The notes beneath the pieces were generated by a model, which had not been told where the DNA came from, searched no databases, and saw only the letters and a program-made list of their open reading frames with translations. A DNA stretch of 52,937 bases, taken from contig PLXK01000268.1 of assembly GCA_003151415.1 (NCBI GenBank), forward strand, positions 1 to 52,937. Direction: 5' to 3'. Position 1 is the stretch's first letter. Each line of letters opens with the position of its first letter. This document shows, one piece after another, positions 1-8,910 of this stretch. The position numbers and the translations under genes are program-made. Source of the DNA: Bacteroidota bacterium (lineage in GTDB: Bacteria > Bacteroidota > Bacteroidia > Palsa-965).

Positions 1-361
1 AGTCATCGCCCATGCCGGGCGCACCGACAGGCCCTCCGACTTATCCGGCGGGCAACGCAAAAGGATTGGAATAGCCAGAACCTTGATCCTTAAACCAGAA
101 ATCATGTTGTATGACGAACCCACCTCAGGGCTTGACCCCATTACCAGCGAAGAAATCAATAAACTCATAATTGAGGTGAGAAAAAAATACAATACCTCTT
201 CGATTATCATCACCCATGATCTCACTTGCGCAAAAAAAACAGGTGACAGAATTGCCATGTTGCTGGACGGTCAGTTCGTAAAAGAAGGAACATTTGAAGA
301 CGTCTTTTCTTCTGAAGATAAACAGATAAAAGCGTTTTTTAATTATAATTTCATTCAGTAG
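1..361 (+). CDS. MlaF-like ABC transporter ATP-binding protein, 3' part
   Basis: This is the C-terminal part of an ABC ATPase whose start lies left of the window; the reading frame is open from base 2. The signature motif LSGGQ is visible (reading PSDLSGGQRKRIGIART), followed by the Walker B stretch IMLYDEPTSGLDP and the H-loop region IIITHD. In the Mla/Mkl retrograde phospholipid transport family the ATPase is encoded next to the MCE-domain protein, and the gene starting 3 bases downstream is exactly that. It should act on the cytoplasmic face of an inner-membrane MlaE-type permease, which is not in view. Family assignment rests partly on this neighbour. Confidence 0.88.
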   Translation, partial: VIAHAGRTDRPSDLSGGQRKRIGIARTLILKPEIMLYDEPTSGLDPITSEEINKLIIEVRKKYNTSSIIITHDLTCAKKTGDRIAMLLDGQFVKEGTFEDVFSSEDKQIKAFFNYNFIQ

Positions 362-364
362 ATC

Positions 365-1312
365 ATGAACGAATCCCGAAATAAGCGATCAGCCGGAGTG
401 GGCGTGTTCATCCTGATCGGGTTACTATTCCTGGCGGGAGGTATTCTGACAATCGGAAACTTGCATTCCACTTTTCAAAACAAAACCACCATTAACACGA
501 TATTCAAGGATGTGAATGGCTTGCAATCAGGAAACAACATCTGGTTTTCCGGTGTTAAAATAGGTACTGTAAAAAAAACAGAGTTCTATGGCAAGTCGGA
601 CGTAAAGGTTCTAATGAATATCAACTCCGAGTCTAAAATGTACATTCGAAAGGATGCAAAGGTGAAAATAAGCACCGATGGCCTTATAGGAAATAAAATT
701 TTGATCATTTACGGCGGATCGTCTTCCCATCCTGAAATTGAAGAAGGCGACAATCTGTCAAACGAAACCTCATTGTCTACCGACACAATTATGAATACGT
801 TGCAACAAAACAATCTCAATGTGCTGGCCATTACAAAAAAACTTTCAGCAGGAGAGGGGACAATAGGAAGGTTGTTAAACAATGACTCGTTATACACCAG
901 CTTATCGGCTAGTTTAACTGACCTTCAGCGTACGGCAGAAAATGCGAAGCAGGCAGCAATTTCGATCGCTAAATTCAGCGCCAATCTTAACAAAACAGGA
1001 TCGCTGCTAAATGGATTAACCACCGACACCCTCGCATTCAATACGGTTAAATCATCCATTTTGAAAATAAACAGAATTGCAGACACTGTTGTTTTTCTGG
1101 CAAATGGCCTGAAGGACATACACACCAACCCGGAAAGCCCCCTTTTTATAATGTTTCATGACGCCCAGACAGGTGCCCAACTGAAATCCATAATGAGCAA
1201 TCTGAAGAGCAGTTCTGAAAACCTGAACAAAGATCTGTTAGGGCTTCAGCACACCTTTTTATTAAAAAGATATTTTAAAAATGCGCAGAAAAAAGACTCC
1301 CTTGCCAATTAA
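365..1312 (+). CDS. MlaD family MCE-domain lipid transport protein
   Basis: A 315-residue protein with one N-terminal membrane segment at about residues 12-32, then a single MCE domain (about residues 38-115, containing VNGLQSGNNIWFSGVKIGTV and the GLIGNKILIIYGG strand). A long helical tail runs to the C-terminus. MCE proteins form hexameric rings that shuttle phospholipids across the periplasm. It starts 3 bases after the stop of the MlaF-like ATPase, so the two are co-transcribed. The tail is rich in Asn, Ser and Leu and could form the helical needle seen in other MCE proteins, which is inference. It ends 12 bases from the convergent mqo gene. Confidence 0.9.
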   Translation: MNESRNKRSAGVGVFILIGLLFLAGGILTIGNLHSTFQNKTTINTIFKDVNGLQSGNNIWFSGVKIGTVKKTEFYGKSDVKVLMNINSESKMYIRKDAKVKISTDGLIGNKILIIYGGSSSHPEIEEGDNLSNETSLSTDTIMNTLQQNNLNVLAITKKLSAGEGTIGRLLNNDSLYTSLSASLTDLQRTAENAKQAAISIAKFSANLNKTGSLLNGLTTDTLAFNTVKSSILKINRIADTVVFLANGLKDIHTNPESPLFIMFHDAQTGAQLKSIMSNLKSSSENLNKDLLGLQHTFLLKRYFKNAQKKDSLAN

Positions 1313-1324
1313 AAGGAAGACGGC

Positions 1325-2824
1325 TCAGGCCAGGTTTAAACCAAGTGTCTGATGGGTTCTTTTTCGGGTCAGACGACCCAGTTCAGCATTGGAGATCAGG
1401 CTTTCGCCATAAGTAGGGATCATTTCCTTCAATTTATTTTTCCAGGCAAGTGTATTCATCTCCGTTTTAAAACATTGATTCAAGAGATCAATAATTATGG
1501 AAACAGAGGTGGACGCACCCGGAGACGCTCCCAACAGGGCAGCAAGTGTTCCATCGTTATGGCATACGATTTCGGTCCCAAATTCAAGCACTCCACCCAG
1601 TTTGGGGTCGCTTCTTATTACCTGCACCCGCTGACCGGCAATGGTCAATTCCCACTCTTCCATTTTAGCGTTGGGGAAATAGTCCTGCAGCAGCCTGAAC
1701 CGGCTTTCGGGTGTCTGACGAACCTGTGTCATGAGGTATTTAGTCAACTGAAGATTATTAAGACCGGCCCCCAGTAAAGAAATGATATTGTTCAAGCGGA
1801 CTGAAAGAGGCAAATCCAGATAGGAACCTGCCTTCAGGAATTTCGTATTGAATCCTGCATAAGGTCCAAAGAGCAGATTTTTTTCCTTATTGACAATGCG
1901 ACTGTCCAAATGCGGAACAGACATGGGCGGTGATCCTTCAGCCGCTTTTCCATATACTTTTCCGAAGTGCCTCTCTATTGTATTTTTATTGGTGCATTTT
2001 AAAAACTCGCCGCTGATGGGAAAACCGGCCAACCCTTTTCCTTCGGCTATACCCGATTTTTCCAGGAGCGGCAAAGCGCCGCCCCCGGCTCCGATGAAAA
2101 CAAACTTTGCTTTCATGGTCAGGCTGGTTTGGTTGAACAGATTTTTCATTTCGATTCGCCATTTCCCATCCTGCTCCTGATGGAGATGACGCACCTCATG
2201 TTGCAGAAATAAATCCACCCCCTTTTGTGAAATCAAATGCCTGAAAAGACTGCGTGTTAAATTTCCGAAATTCACATCCGTTCCGGCTTCCATCCGAGTG
2301 GCGGCCACTTTCTGAGAATGTTCCCGGCCTTCCATAATCAGGGGCATCCAATCTTGCAGAACCTGTCGGTCGGAGGCAAAGAGAATACCTTCAAACAAAT
2401 GACTCCCTTGCATGAATTCAAAACGTTTTTTGAGATATTCCACATTGTCCTCACCAAAAACCAGGCTGATATGCGGGCAACTGTTGATAAAGTCGGAAGG
2501 GGATTGAATATATTCCCGGGCAATCAGATAAGACCAAAACTGTTTCGATATTTCAAACATCTCAGCAATTTCCTCCGCTTTGGAGATATCAACCGTTCCA
2601 TCCTTTAACTGAGGACAATAGTTCAATTCACAAAACCCGGAATGCCCTGTGCCTGCATTGTTCCAGGTGTCCGAACTTTCGCCCGCCACTTTGTCAAGGC
2701 GTTCAAAAATCCGGATCGTCCAGTCGGGATTAAGTTCATTCAGAAAAACCCCGAGTGTGGCACTCATTATTCCGGCCCCGATCAGGGCGGCATCGCATTC
2801 CATACTTGGGGTGCTGCTTGGCAT
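1325..2824 (-). CDS. mqo: Malate:quinone oxidoreductase
   Basis: A 499-residue membrane-associated flavoprotein that oxidises malate to oxaloacetate and passes electrons to quinone, replacing or supplementing NAD-dependent malate dehydrogenase. The N-terminal FAD-binding fold shows DAALIGAGIMSATLGVFL, followed by the family-specific AGESSDTWNNAGTGHSGFCE. The C-terminal region carries LGASPGASTSVSI, also typical of Mqo. Length matches the family (about 490-500). A second in-frame ATG seven codons in (2803) is possible. It is divergent from an aconitase gene, so two TCA-cycle genes share one 272-base control region with a -7 box and two inverted repeats on the mqo side. Confidence 0.95.
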   Translation of the reverse strand: MPSSTPSMECDAALIGAGIMSATLGVFLNELNPDWTIRIFERLDKVAGESSDTWNNAGTGHSGFCELNYCPQLKDGTVDISKAEEIAEMFEISKQFWSYLIAREYIQSPSDFINSCPHISLVFGEDNVEYLKKRFEFMQGSHLFEGILFASDRQVLQDWMPLIMEGREHSQKVAATRMEAGTDVNFGNLTRSLFRHLISQKGVDLFLQHEVRHLHQEQDGKWRIEMKNLFNQTSLTMKAKFVFIGAGGGALPLLEKSGIAEGKGLAGFPISGEFLKCTNKNTIERHFGKVYGKAAEGSPPMSVPHLDSRIVNKEKNLLFGPYAGFNTKFLKAGSYLDLPLSVRLNNIISLLGAGLNNLQLTKYLMTQVRQTPESRFRLLQDYFPNAKMEEWELTIAGQRVQVIRSDPKLGGVLEFGTEIVCHNDGTLAALLGASPGASTSVSIIIDLLNQCFKTEMNTLAWKNKLKEMIPTYGESLISNAELGRLTRKRTHQTLGLNLA

Positions 2825-2885
2825 GCGCTTGCGAATGAAGGAAGTTTGTATCCTTTAATATATATACTATAAAGGATTTATCTTT

Positions 2886-2893
2886 CAAAGATA
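2886..2893 (-). promoter_or_regulatory. Candidate -7 promoter box of mqo inside a palindrome
   Basis: Read on the minus strand this is TATCTTTG, a perfect match to the Bacteroidota -7 consensus TAnnTTTG. It lies inside a perfect palindrome at 2877-2895 (nine-base arms around one central base). Downstream in the predicted leader, 2850-2857 and 2870-2877 form a second inverted repeat (ATCCTTTA / TAAAGGAT). No exact -33 TTTG was found at ideal spacing. The symmetry suggests a regulator site; the regulator is unknown. Confidence 0.45.
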
Positions 2894-2979
2894 AAACAAT
2901 GTATTCACAAAAAAAGCACGACTAAAGAGGTTCTCCTATTTTTCCCCTCATGAAATAATGAAAACTGACGAATATCCTG

Positions 2980-3008
2980 TTTGCTAACCGCCCAATGTTC
3001 TAAATTTA
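2980..3008 (+). promoter_or_regulatory. Candidate aconitase promoter
   Basis: TTTG at 2980-2983 and TAAATTTA at 3001-3008 are separated by 17 bases. The first fits the Bacteroidota -33 box; the second matches seven of eight positions of the -7 box TAnnTTTG. The start codon of the aconitase gene lies 88 bases downstream. This is a consensus match only. Confidence 0.35.
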
Positions 3009-3096
3009 TCCGTGTCTTTTCGGGGCAGGTTATGCGAATTGTCAATAAGAAAGAAACCTGTCTCATTTAAAAGAAGGGAAATTAGAAATTAAGCAA

Positions 3097-5064
3097 ATGG
3101 AAAGCTTGAATATTTCCAAAAAACTGATCCAAAGTCACCTGGTTACTGGGGAAATGATTTCCGGTAAAGAAATTTCAATCCAAATTGATCAAACACTGAC
3201 TCAGGATGCAACAGGCACCCTGGTTATGCTCGAACTTGAGGCTCTTGGCCTGGAAAAAGCCAAGGTGGAATTGGCGGTTCAGTATGTGGATCACAATCTT
3301 TTGGAAACAGACAGTAAAAATGCCGAAGATCATGCTTTTTTATTAAGCGCTGCCGAACGGTTCGGAATTGGGTTCAGTCGTGCGGGCAACGGAATAAGCC
3401 ACCCGCTTCATGTTATGCACTTTGCCGTTCCCGGAAAGACTCTTCTTGGTTCCGACAGTCACACTCCCTCTTCCGGTGCACTTGGCATGCTGGCCATAGG
3501 CACGGGTGGCTTGGATGTGGCCATGGCCATAGCCGGAGAACCTTACCCGTTTGAAATGCCGGAAATTTATGGCGTGGAATTAACCGGAAAACTGCCCGAT
3601 TGGGTAAGTGCCAAGGATCTGGTTCTCGAAATGCTAAGACGAATTGGCGTTCGGAATGGTCGCGGACGGATTTTTGAGTACTTCGGACCGGGATTAAAGG
3701 AGTTGAGCATCATGGACCGCCTGGTTATTGCCAATATGGGAACGGAGATGGGCGCCACCACTTCTGTTTTTCCTTCAGACGAAGAAACACTGCGGTTTTT
3801 GAAGTCACAGGGCAGGGAAGCCGTCTGGCAGGAATTGAAGGCGGACCCGGATGCTTCGTATGAATTCACGATGCAGGTTGATCTGGCAACTCTTGAACCC
3901 CTGATAGCCTGTCCGAGCAGTCCTGGAAACGTTGTTAAAGTCAGGGATGTGGCCGGCAAACCCATTCATCAGGTTGTCATCGGTTCTTCAGCCAATCCTG
4001 GTCCGAGAGATTATTTCATTGCAGCAGAACTTGTCAAAGGAAAAAAGGTACCCGCTCAGGTCTCATTCGATATCAACCCGGCTACGCGCAGTGTCATTGA
4101 ATATCTTTCCGGAACCGGACAACTCACTACCCTTATTCAGGCAGGCGCGCGTTTTCATCAGGCAGGATGTCTGGGCTGTATAGGGATGGGCCAGGCTCCA
4201 GCTTCCGGAAAAATAAGTTTGCGGACCATGCCCAGGAACTTTCCAGGAAGGTCGGGCACATATGATGACCGGGTTTATTTATGCAGTCCCGAAACAGCCG
4301 CAGCATCTGCATTGACAGGCGCAATTACCTATGCCCGCGACTTTGCAAAAACCTATGATATACCCTTTACTGCATTCAAAAATGCCGACAAAGAAACATC
4401 CGGTTCAAACCTGTTGTTTGAATCTCCAGCAGCCAATCCCGCAAAAAAATTTGAAAAAGGAAAAAACATCAAACCTTTACCTGAATTTGGGAAAATAAAA
4501 GCGACTTACGAAGTACCCGTCCTCTTAAAAGCGGGAGATGATATCTCTACCGACGAGATCCTGAGCGCGAAAGCAGAAGTATTGAAGTTCAGAAGCAACA
4601 TCCCGGAAATAAGCAAATGGGTGTTCAATCAAATGGATCCTGAATTTTACAACAAAGCCATCACATCGCAAAAAGAGCATGGCGGCCACATTGTAATAGC
4701 CGGGAAAAATTATGCCCAGGGTTCTTCAAGGGAACATGCGGCACTCGCACCAAAATATCTCGGACAAATTGCAGTCATTGCCAAAAGTTATGCGCGTATT
4801 GGCTGGCAAAACCTGATCAATTTTGGTATTTTACCATTCGAATTCAGGGACGAACACGACTACGATAAAATAAAGCTGAACGATATATTGACCCTGGAGG
4901 GGATCACAGAATCCGCTTTGGTTAAAAATCAGGTGCGCATCTACATCAAAAAAAAGAATATAGAAATAAGAACAAAACATCATTTAACCTGGAGACAAAT
5001 CAAGATCATTCTGGAAGGCGGAAAAATAAATTACACCCGGAAATGGCTCTTTGCCAATCATTAA
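3097..5064 (+). CDS. Aconitate hydratase, Aquifex-type
   Basis: A 655-residue aconitase that isomerises citrate to isocitrate through a [4Fe-4S] cluster. The large domain shows YVDHNLL, GSDSHTPSSGALGMLAIG and the cluster motif region GCLGCIGMGQ near residue 360. The small swivel domain has DDISTDEI and NYAQGSSREHAALAP. Length and domain order match the shorter putative aconitase group first noted in Aquifex rather than the roughly 750-residue mitochondrial-type enzyme. With the divergent mqo it gives two TCA steps at one locus. It is followed after about 100 bases by ku, which is probably a separate unit. Confidence 0.92.
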   Translation: MESLNISKKLIQSHLVTGEMISGKEISIQIDQTLTQDATGTLVMLELEALGLEKAKVELAVQYVDHNLLETDSKNAEDHAFLLSAAERFGIGFSRAGNGISHPLHVMHFAVPGKTLLGSDSHTPSSGALGMLAIGTGGLDVAMAIAGEPYPFEMPEIYGVELTGKLPDWVSAKDLVLEMLRRIGVRNGRGRIFEYFGPGLKELSIMDRLVIANMGTEMGATTSVFPSDEETLRFLKSQGREAVWQELKADPDASYEFTMQVDLATLEPLIACPSSPGNVVKVRDVAGKPIHQVVIGSSANPGPRDYFIAAELVKGKKVPAQVSFDINPATRSVIEYLSGTGQLTTLIQAGARFHQAGCLGCIGMGQAPASGKISLRTMPRNFPGRSGTYDDRVYLCSPETAAASALTGAITYARDFAKTYDIPFTAFKNADKETSGSNLLFESPAANPAKKFEKGKNIKPLPEFGKIKATYEVPVLLKAGDDISTDEILSAKAEVLKFRSNIPEISKWVFNQMDPEFYNKAITSQKEHGGHIVIAGKNYAQGSSREHAALAPKYLGQIAVIAKSYARIGWQNLINFGILPFEFRDEHDYDKIKLNDILTLEGITESALVKNQVRIYIKKKNIEIRTKHHLTWRQIKIILEGGKINYTRKWLFANH

Positions 5065-5166
5065 CGGTTCTGTGTTTTCAGATCATCCATGACTGAGTTT
5101 GCTCTGATCGCTACTTATTCAACATAACTAAAAACAAGAATACAAATCCTAAATATCCGCAAACAG

Positions 5167-5943
5167 ATGAAAGCAATATGGACAGGTGCAATCGGATTTG
5201 GACTGGTGAATATTCCCGTAAAACTTTTCAGTGCGACCCAGGGGAGTGAATTGGATCTGGATATGCTGGACAAGAAAGATCACTCCAACATTCGATTTCT
5301 CAGAGTGAATGAGAAAACCGGAAAGGAAGTGCAATGGGCAAATATAGTCAAGGGTTATAAATACAATGACAAATACGTCGTTTTGGATGCAAGCGATTTT
5401 GAAATGGCCAGTGCGAAAAAAACTTCGCTCATCGCCATTTCCAATTTTGTAGACGAAAAAACAATTGACAGTTTGTATTATGAAACGCCCTATTATCTTG
5501 CTCCGGAAAAGGCCGGTGTTCATGCTTATGCTCTTTTGAGGGAAGCCCTTAGCAAAACAGGGAAAGCAGCCGTGGCCACTTTCGTCATGCGGCACAAAGA
5601 AATTCTTGCCGTTTTAAGACCTTCGGATAAAGTCATTATTCTCAATCGAATCCGGTTTCTGGAAGAAATACGCGATCCTTCTGAATTGCCTTTGCCCGAC
5701 CGGCAGGATATCAAACCGGCTGAATTAACAATGGCTGTTTCTCTCATCCGGCAACTTAGTTCAGAATTCGACATACACAAATACAAAGACAGTTATACGG
5801 CCGAATTACTGAAACTAATCAAATCAAAAGCCAAAGGCATCCGCATAAAGGAACCAGCGATGAAAATTGTTCACAGCAAGTCACAGGACCTGATGGAACA
5901 ACTGAAAGCCAGCCTCAAGATCAAACAGAAAAAAGCCTCCTGA
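5167..5943 (+). CDS. ku: Ku protein of bacterial NHEJ
   Basis: A 258-residue homodimeric Ku that binds DNA double-strand ends and recruits LigD. It opens with AIWTGAIGFGLVNIPVKLF, the hallmark N-terminus of bacterial Ku, and continues through the beta-barrel core (YYLAPEKAGVHAYALLREAL) to the helical arm ending in a Lys-rich tail. Length is typical for minimal bacterial Ku. Its stop is separated from the ligD start by two bases, so the two NHEJ genes form an operon. NHEJ repairs breaks when no sister chromosome is available, for example in stationary phase or after desiccation, which matches the stress genes downstream. Confidence 0.96.
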   Translation: MKAIWTGAIGFGLVNIPVKLFSATQGSELDLDMLDKKDHSNIRFLRVNEKTGKEVQWANIVKGYKYNDKYVVLDASDFEMASAKKTSLIAISNFVDEKTIDSLYYETPYYLAPEKAGVHAYALLREALSKTGKAAVATFVMRHKEILAVLRPSDKVIILNRIRFLEEIRDPSELPLPDRQDIKPAELTMAVSLIRQLSSEFDIHKYKDSYTAELLKLIKSKAKGIRIKEPAMKIVHSKSQDLMEQLKASLKIKQKKAS

Positions 5944-5945
5944 AC

Positions 5946-8438
5946 ATGTCACTTAAAAAGTATATCCGCAAAAGAAACTTCAAGGAGACCAAAGAACCTG
6001 TAGGAGGTGAGGTATTCAAAAAAGAAAAGCTTCACTTTGTTGTTCAACGGCACAAAGCCACCCGTCTTCACTATGATTTTCGTCTGGAGGCAGGTGGGGT
6101 TTTGAAAAGCTGGGCTGTGCCGAAAGGCCCGTCCATGAATCCTGCAGACAAAAGGCTGGCTATTCTGGTAGAGGACCATCCTATTGATTACAGAAATTTC
6201 AAAGGAACCATTCCCAAGGGAAATTATGGCGCGGGAATAGTGGAAATATGGGATACCGGATATTATTCAGGCCTTGAAAATGCATCCGACCAGGATACCG
6301 AGAAACTGATGAAGGCAGGACTAAAAGCCGGGAACCTGAAATTTCAGCTTCATGGAAAAAAGTTGAAAGGTGAATTTGCCCTTGTAAAAATTAAAGGCGG
6401 GGAAGAAAACGCATGGCTGCTTATTAAACACAAAGACCAATACGCAACATCAAGGCCTTACAACAGTGAAACCCTGACACCGAAGAACTCCCCGATAAAC
6501 AAATGGAAAGAAAAACAGAACAACAAGGATGAACACAAAGCTGCCACACACCAAAGCCCGGCCCGGAATACCCGGAAGAAATCCATACACTTCAGCAATC
6601 TGATAAAACCGATGCTGGCTTACGAATCGGACAAAGCCTTTGATGATCCCAATTGGGTTTTTGAGATCAAGTGGGACGGCTACCGGGCCATTTGTTCCTG
6701 GAAAAAAGGCGAGCTTCAATTGTACTCCAGAAATGGAAAATCCTTTAATCAAAGTTATCCCATGCTTCTGCCAGAACTCAAACGGCTGAAAAAAGATGCC
6801 GTTCTGGATGGCGAGATTGTGGCATTGAACTCTGCCGGAATTCCTGACTTTCAACTCCTTCAAAACTACGAGAAGGACCCTTCCCCACCCTTGCATTACT
6901 ACGTCTTCGACCTTCTGTTCCTGGACAAAACCAATACCTGCAATTTGACGTTGTTGGAACGAAAATCGTTGCTTAAAATACTCTTAGGCAAAGGAACGCT
7001 GGTCAAATATTGCGATCATGTAAAAGAATCAGGCAAGTCCTTTTTTAAAGCCACCTTTAAAAAAAATCTGGAAGGAATGATGGCTAAAAAAACAGACAGC
7101 CTTTATTACCCGGGTCAGAGAACTGAGAACTGGCTCAAAATAAAGCACCACAAAACCGATGAATTTGTCATTGCAGGATACACAAAAGCCGGAGGTTCAA
7201 GAAAATATTTCGGAGCGCTTGTTTTGGCCAAATGGAAAAAAGGAATGCTTGCCTATAGTGGTCACAGTGGATCCGGATTCAGTGAGAAATCACTGGCCGA
7301 TGTGTACAATCAACTCCAGCCCTACATTTCGCACAATTCGCCCTTTAAAGAAAAAGTACGAACAAACGCTCCTGTAGTCTGGCTAAAGCCCCACCTGGTG
7401 TGTGAAGTCAAATTTACGGGCTGGACCCAGGACGGAAAGCTAAGACATCCCATTTTTCTGCGGTTAAGGCAGGATAAAACACAAGCTTCCATGAAACAAC
7501 AAGAGGAGCATACAATGCCACCCGAAACCCAACAGAACGAGCCGATTCGGGTTGCCGGTCAAGTTACAATTACCCATGCTGACAAATTGTTTTGGCCAGG
7601 CGAAGGAATCACGAAAGAAAATGTAGTCCAATATTATCAACTCATTTCCGGTTTTATACTTCCGTATCTCAAAGACCGCCCCGAATCACTCAAAAGAAAC
7701 CCCAACGGCATTTTGGATAAAGGGTTTTATCAGAAAGATATGGCCGGAAAATCATCCCCTTGGGCCCAAACCGTTAAAATACATTCCGAATCAGCCGGAA
7801 AAGATATTCACTACATTTTGTGCAATAACAAGAACACCATGGCCTTCCTGAATAACCTGGGTTGCATTGAATTCAATCCCTGGCATTCCAGGTTTCAATC
7901 ACTCGACCGCCCCGATTATCTGGTTCTGGATATCGACCCCGGCGAGAAAAACACATTTGATCAGGTTATTGAGGTTGCTCAGGTTATCCACGACATTCTT
8001 GAACGCCTCCAGGCGCCGAACTTTTGCAAAACATCGGGTGCAACCGGGATGCACGTCTTTATTCCGGCGGCTAGGAAATACTCCTATGACCAATTGAAAG
8101 AGTTTTCGCACCTTATATGTGTACTGGTTCAGGAGCAGTTATCCGCTTTCACCACGCTGGAAAGAAATTTGGCAAAAAGAGGCAAAAAACACATTTACCT
8201 GGATTACCTCCAAAACAGACAGGGACAAACCATTGCTTCCGCTTACAGTCTTAGACCTTATCCGGGAGCTACCGTTTCAAGGCCACTTTTATGGAAAGAA
8301 CTCAATTCAAAACTCAGCCCCCACTCGTTCAACATACACAGTATTCCTGAACGGTTGAAAAAAAAAGGAGATTTGTTCAGTGGCATTCTTGGCAAGGGGA
8401 TTGATCTGCGAAAATGCCTTAGGTTACTTGATCATTAA
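5946..8438 (+). CDS. ligD: DNA ligase D (phosphoesterase-ligase-polymerase)
   Basis: An 830-residue multifunctional NHEJ ligase. An N-terminal 3'-phosphoesterase domain (about residues 28-165) holds H36, H42, D44, R46, H78 and Y82. The ATP-dependent ligase domain (about 215-510) contains motif I EIKWDGYR with the nucleotidyl-accepting K242. After a linker rich in Gln and Glu comes the primase-polymerase domain (about 540-825), with metal-binding D662 and D664 in LVLDIDP and a later KRGKKHIYLDYLQNR segment. The PE-LIG-POL order is the one known from Pseudomonas LigD. All three catalytic cores look intact. It is translationally adjacent to ku. Confidence 0.96.
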   Translation: MSLKKYIRKRNFKETKEPVGGEVFKKEKLHFVVQRHKATRLHYDFRLEAGGVLKSWAVPKGPSMNPADKRLAILVEDHPIDYRNFKGTIPKGNYGAGIVEIWDTGYYSGLENASDQDTEKLMKAGLKAGNLKFQLHGKKLKGEFALVKIKGGEENAWLLIKHKDQYATSRPYNSETLTPKNSPINKWKEKQNNKDEHKAATHQSPARNTRKKSIHFSNLIKPMLAYESDKAFDDPNWVFEIKWDGYRAICSWKKGELQLYSRNGKSFNQSYPMLLPELKRLKKDAVLDGEIVALNSAGIPDFQLLQNYEKDPSPPLHYYVFDLLFLDKTNTCNLTLLERKSLLKILLGKGTLVKYCDHVKESGKSFFKATFKKNLEGMMAKKTDSLYYPGQRTENWLKIKHHKTDEFVIAGYTKAGGSRKYFGALVLAKWKKGMLAYSGHSGSGFSEKSLADVYNQLQPYISHNSPFKEKVRTNAPVVWLKPHLVCEVKFTGWTQDGKLRHPIFLRLRQDKTQASMKQQEEHTMPPETQQNEPIRVAGQVTITHADKLFWPGEGITKENVVQYYQLISGFILPYLKDRPESLKRNPNGILDKGFYQKDMAGKSSPWAQTVKIHSESAGKDIHYILCNNKNTMAFLNNLGCIEFNPWHSRFQSLDRPDYLVLDIDPGEKNTFDQVIEVAQVIHDILERLQAPNFCKTSGATGMHVFIPAARKYSYDQLKEFSHLICVLVQEQLSAFTTLERNLAKRGKKHIYLDYLQNRQGQTIASAYSLRPYPGATVSRPLLWKELNSKLSPHSFNIHSIPERLKKKGDLFSGILGKGIDLRKCLRLLDH

Positions 8439-8472
8439 TAAAACCGGGTGAGGATTAAAATCAAAACAGAAC

Positions 8473-8898
8473 ATGTCGAAAACCGGGCCCATCGGGATTG
8501 TTGATGATAATAAAACAGAGTGGATCTTGTATAAAGAAGCACTCCACCATTTAAAGGTGAAGAACTCCATGATTTTTTTTGAAAATGGCAAGCTGGCATT
8601 AGACTATTTAAAACGCACAGAAGAAAGCCCATTTCTCATCATATGCGACATACGAATGCCAGTCATGGGCGGATTGGATTTCAGGAAAGAAATTTCCATT
8701 GATCCCTATCTCATAAAAAAGGCAACTCCTTTTGTTTTTCGCACAAGCCTGGTCACCAATGAAGAAATTATCATGTCGTATGAATTAACGGTTCAAGGTT
8801 TTTTTGCAAAACGAACCGACTTTCAAGAGCTGCTAAAGCAATTAAAAATAATCATTGAGTATTGGAAAGAGTCTTACGACCCCAACAGCAGGCTTTAA
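8473..8898 (+). CDS. Stand-alone response regulator receiver protein
   Basis: A 141-residue CheY-like receiver with no output domain. D11 and D12 form the acidic pocket, D59 in CDIRMPVMGG is the predicted phospho-acceptor, and the conserved Thr/Ser and Lys positions are seen in FRTSL and FFAKRT. It starts 34 bases after ligD on the same strand and may be co-transcribed with the NHEJ genes. It probably relays signal by protein contact, as single-domain receivers do. No histidine kinase is adjacent, so its partner is unknown. It converges on ppk2 with only 12 bases between the stops. Confidence 0.85.
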   Translation: MSKTGPIGIVDDNKTEWILYKEALHHLKVKNSMIFFENGKLALDYLKRTEESPFLIICDIRMPVMGGLDFRKEISIDPYLIKKATPFVFRTSLVTNEEIIMSYELTVQGFFAKRTDFQELLKQLKIIIEYWKESYDPNSRL

Positions 8899-8910
8899 AG
8901 GCAGGCACCT

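Noticed and set aside
1352-1777. Plus-strand frame opposite mqo
   Set aside because: Antisense shadow of a confident gene with no recognisable protein.
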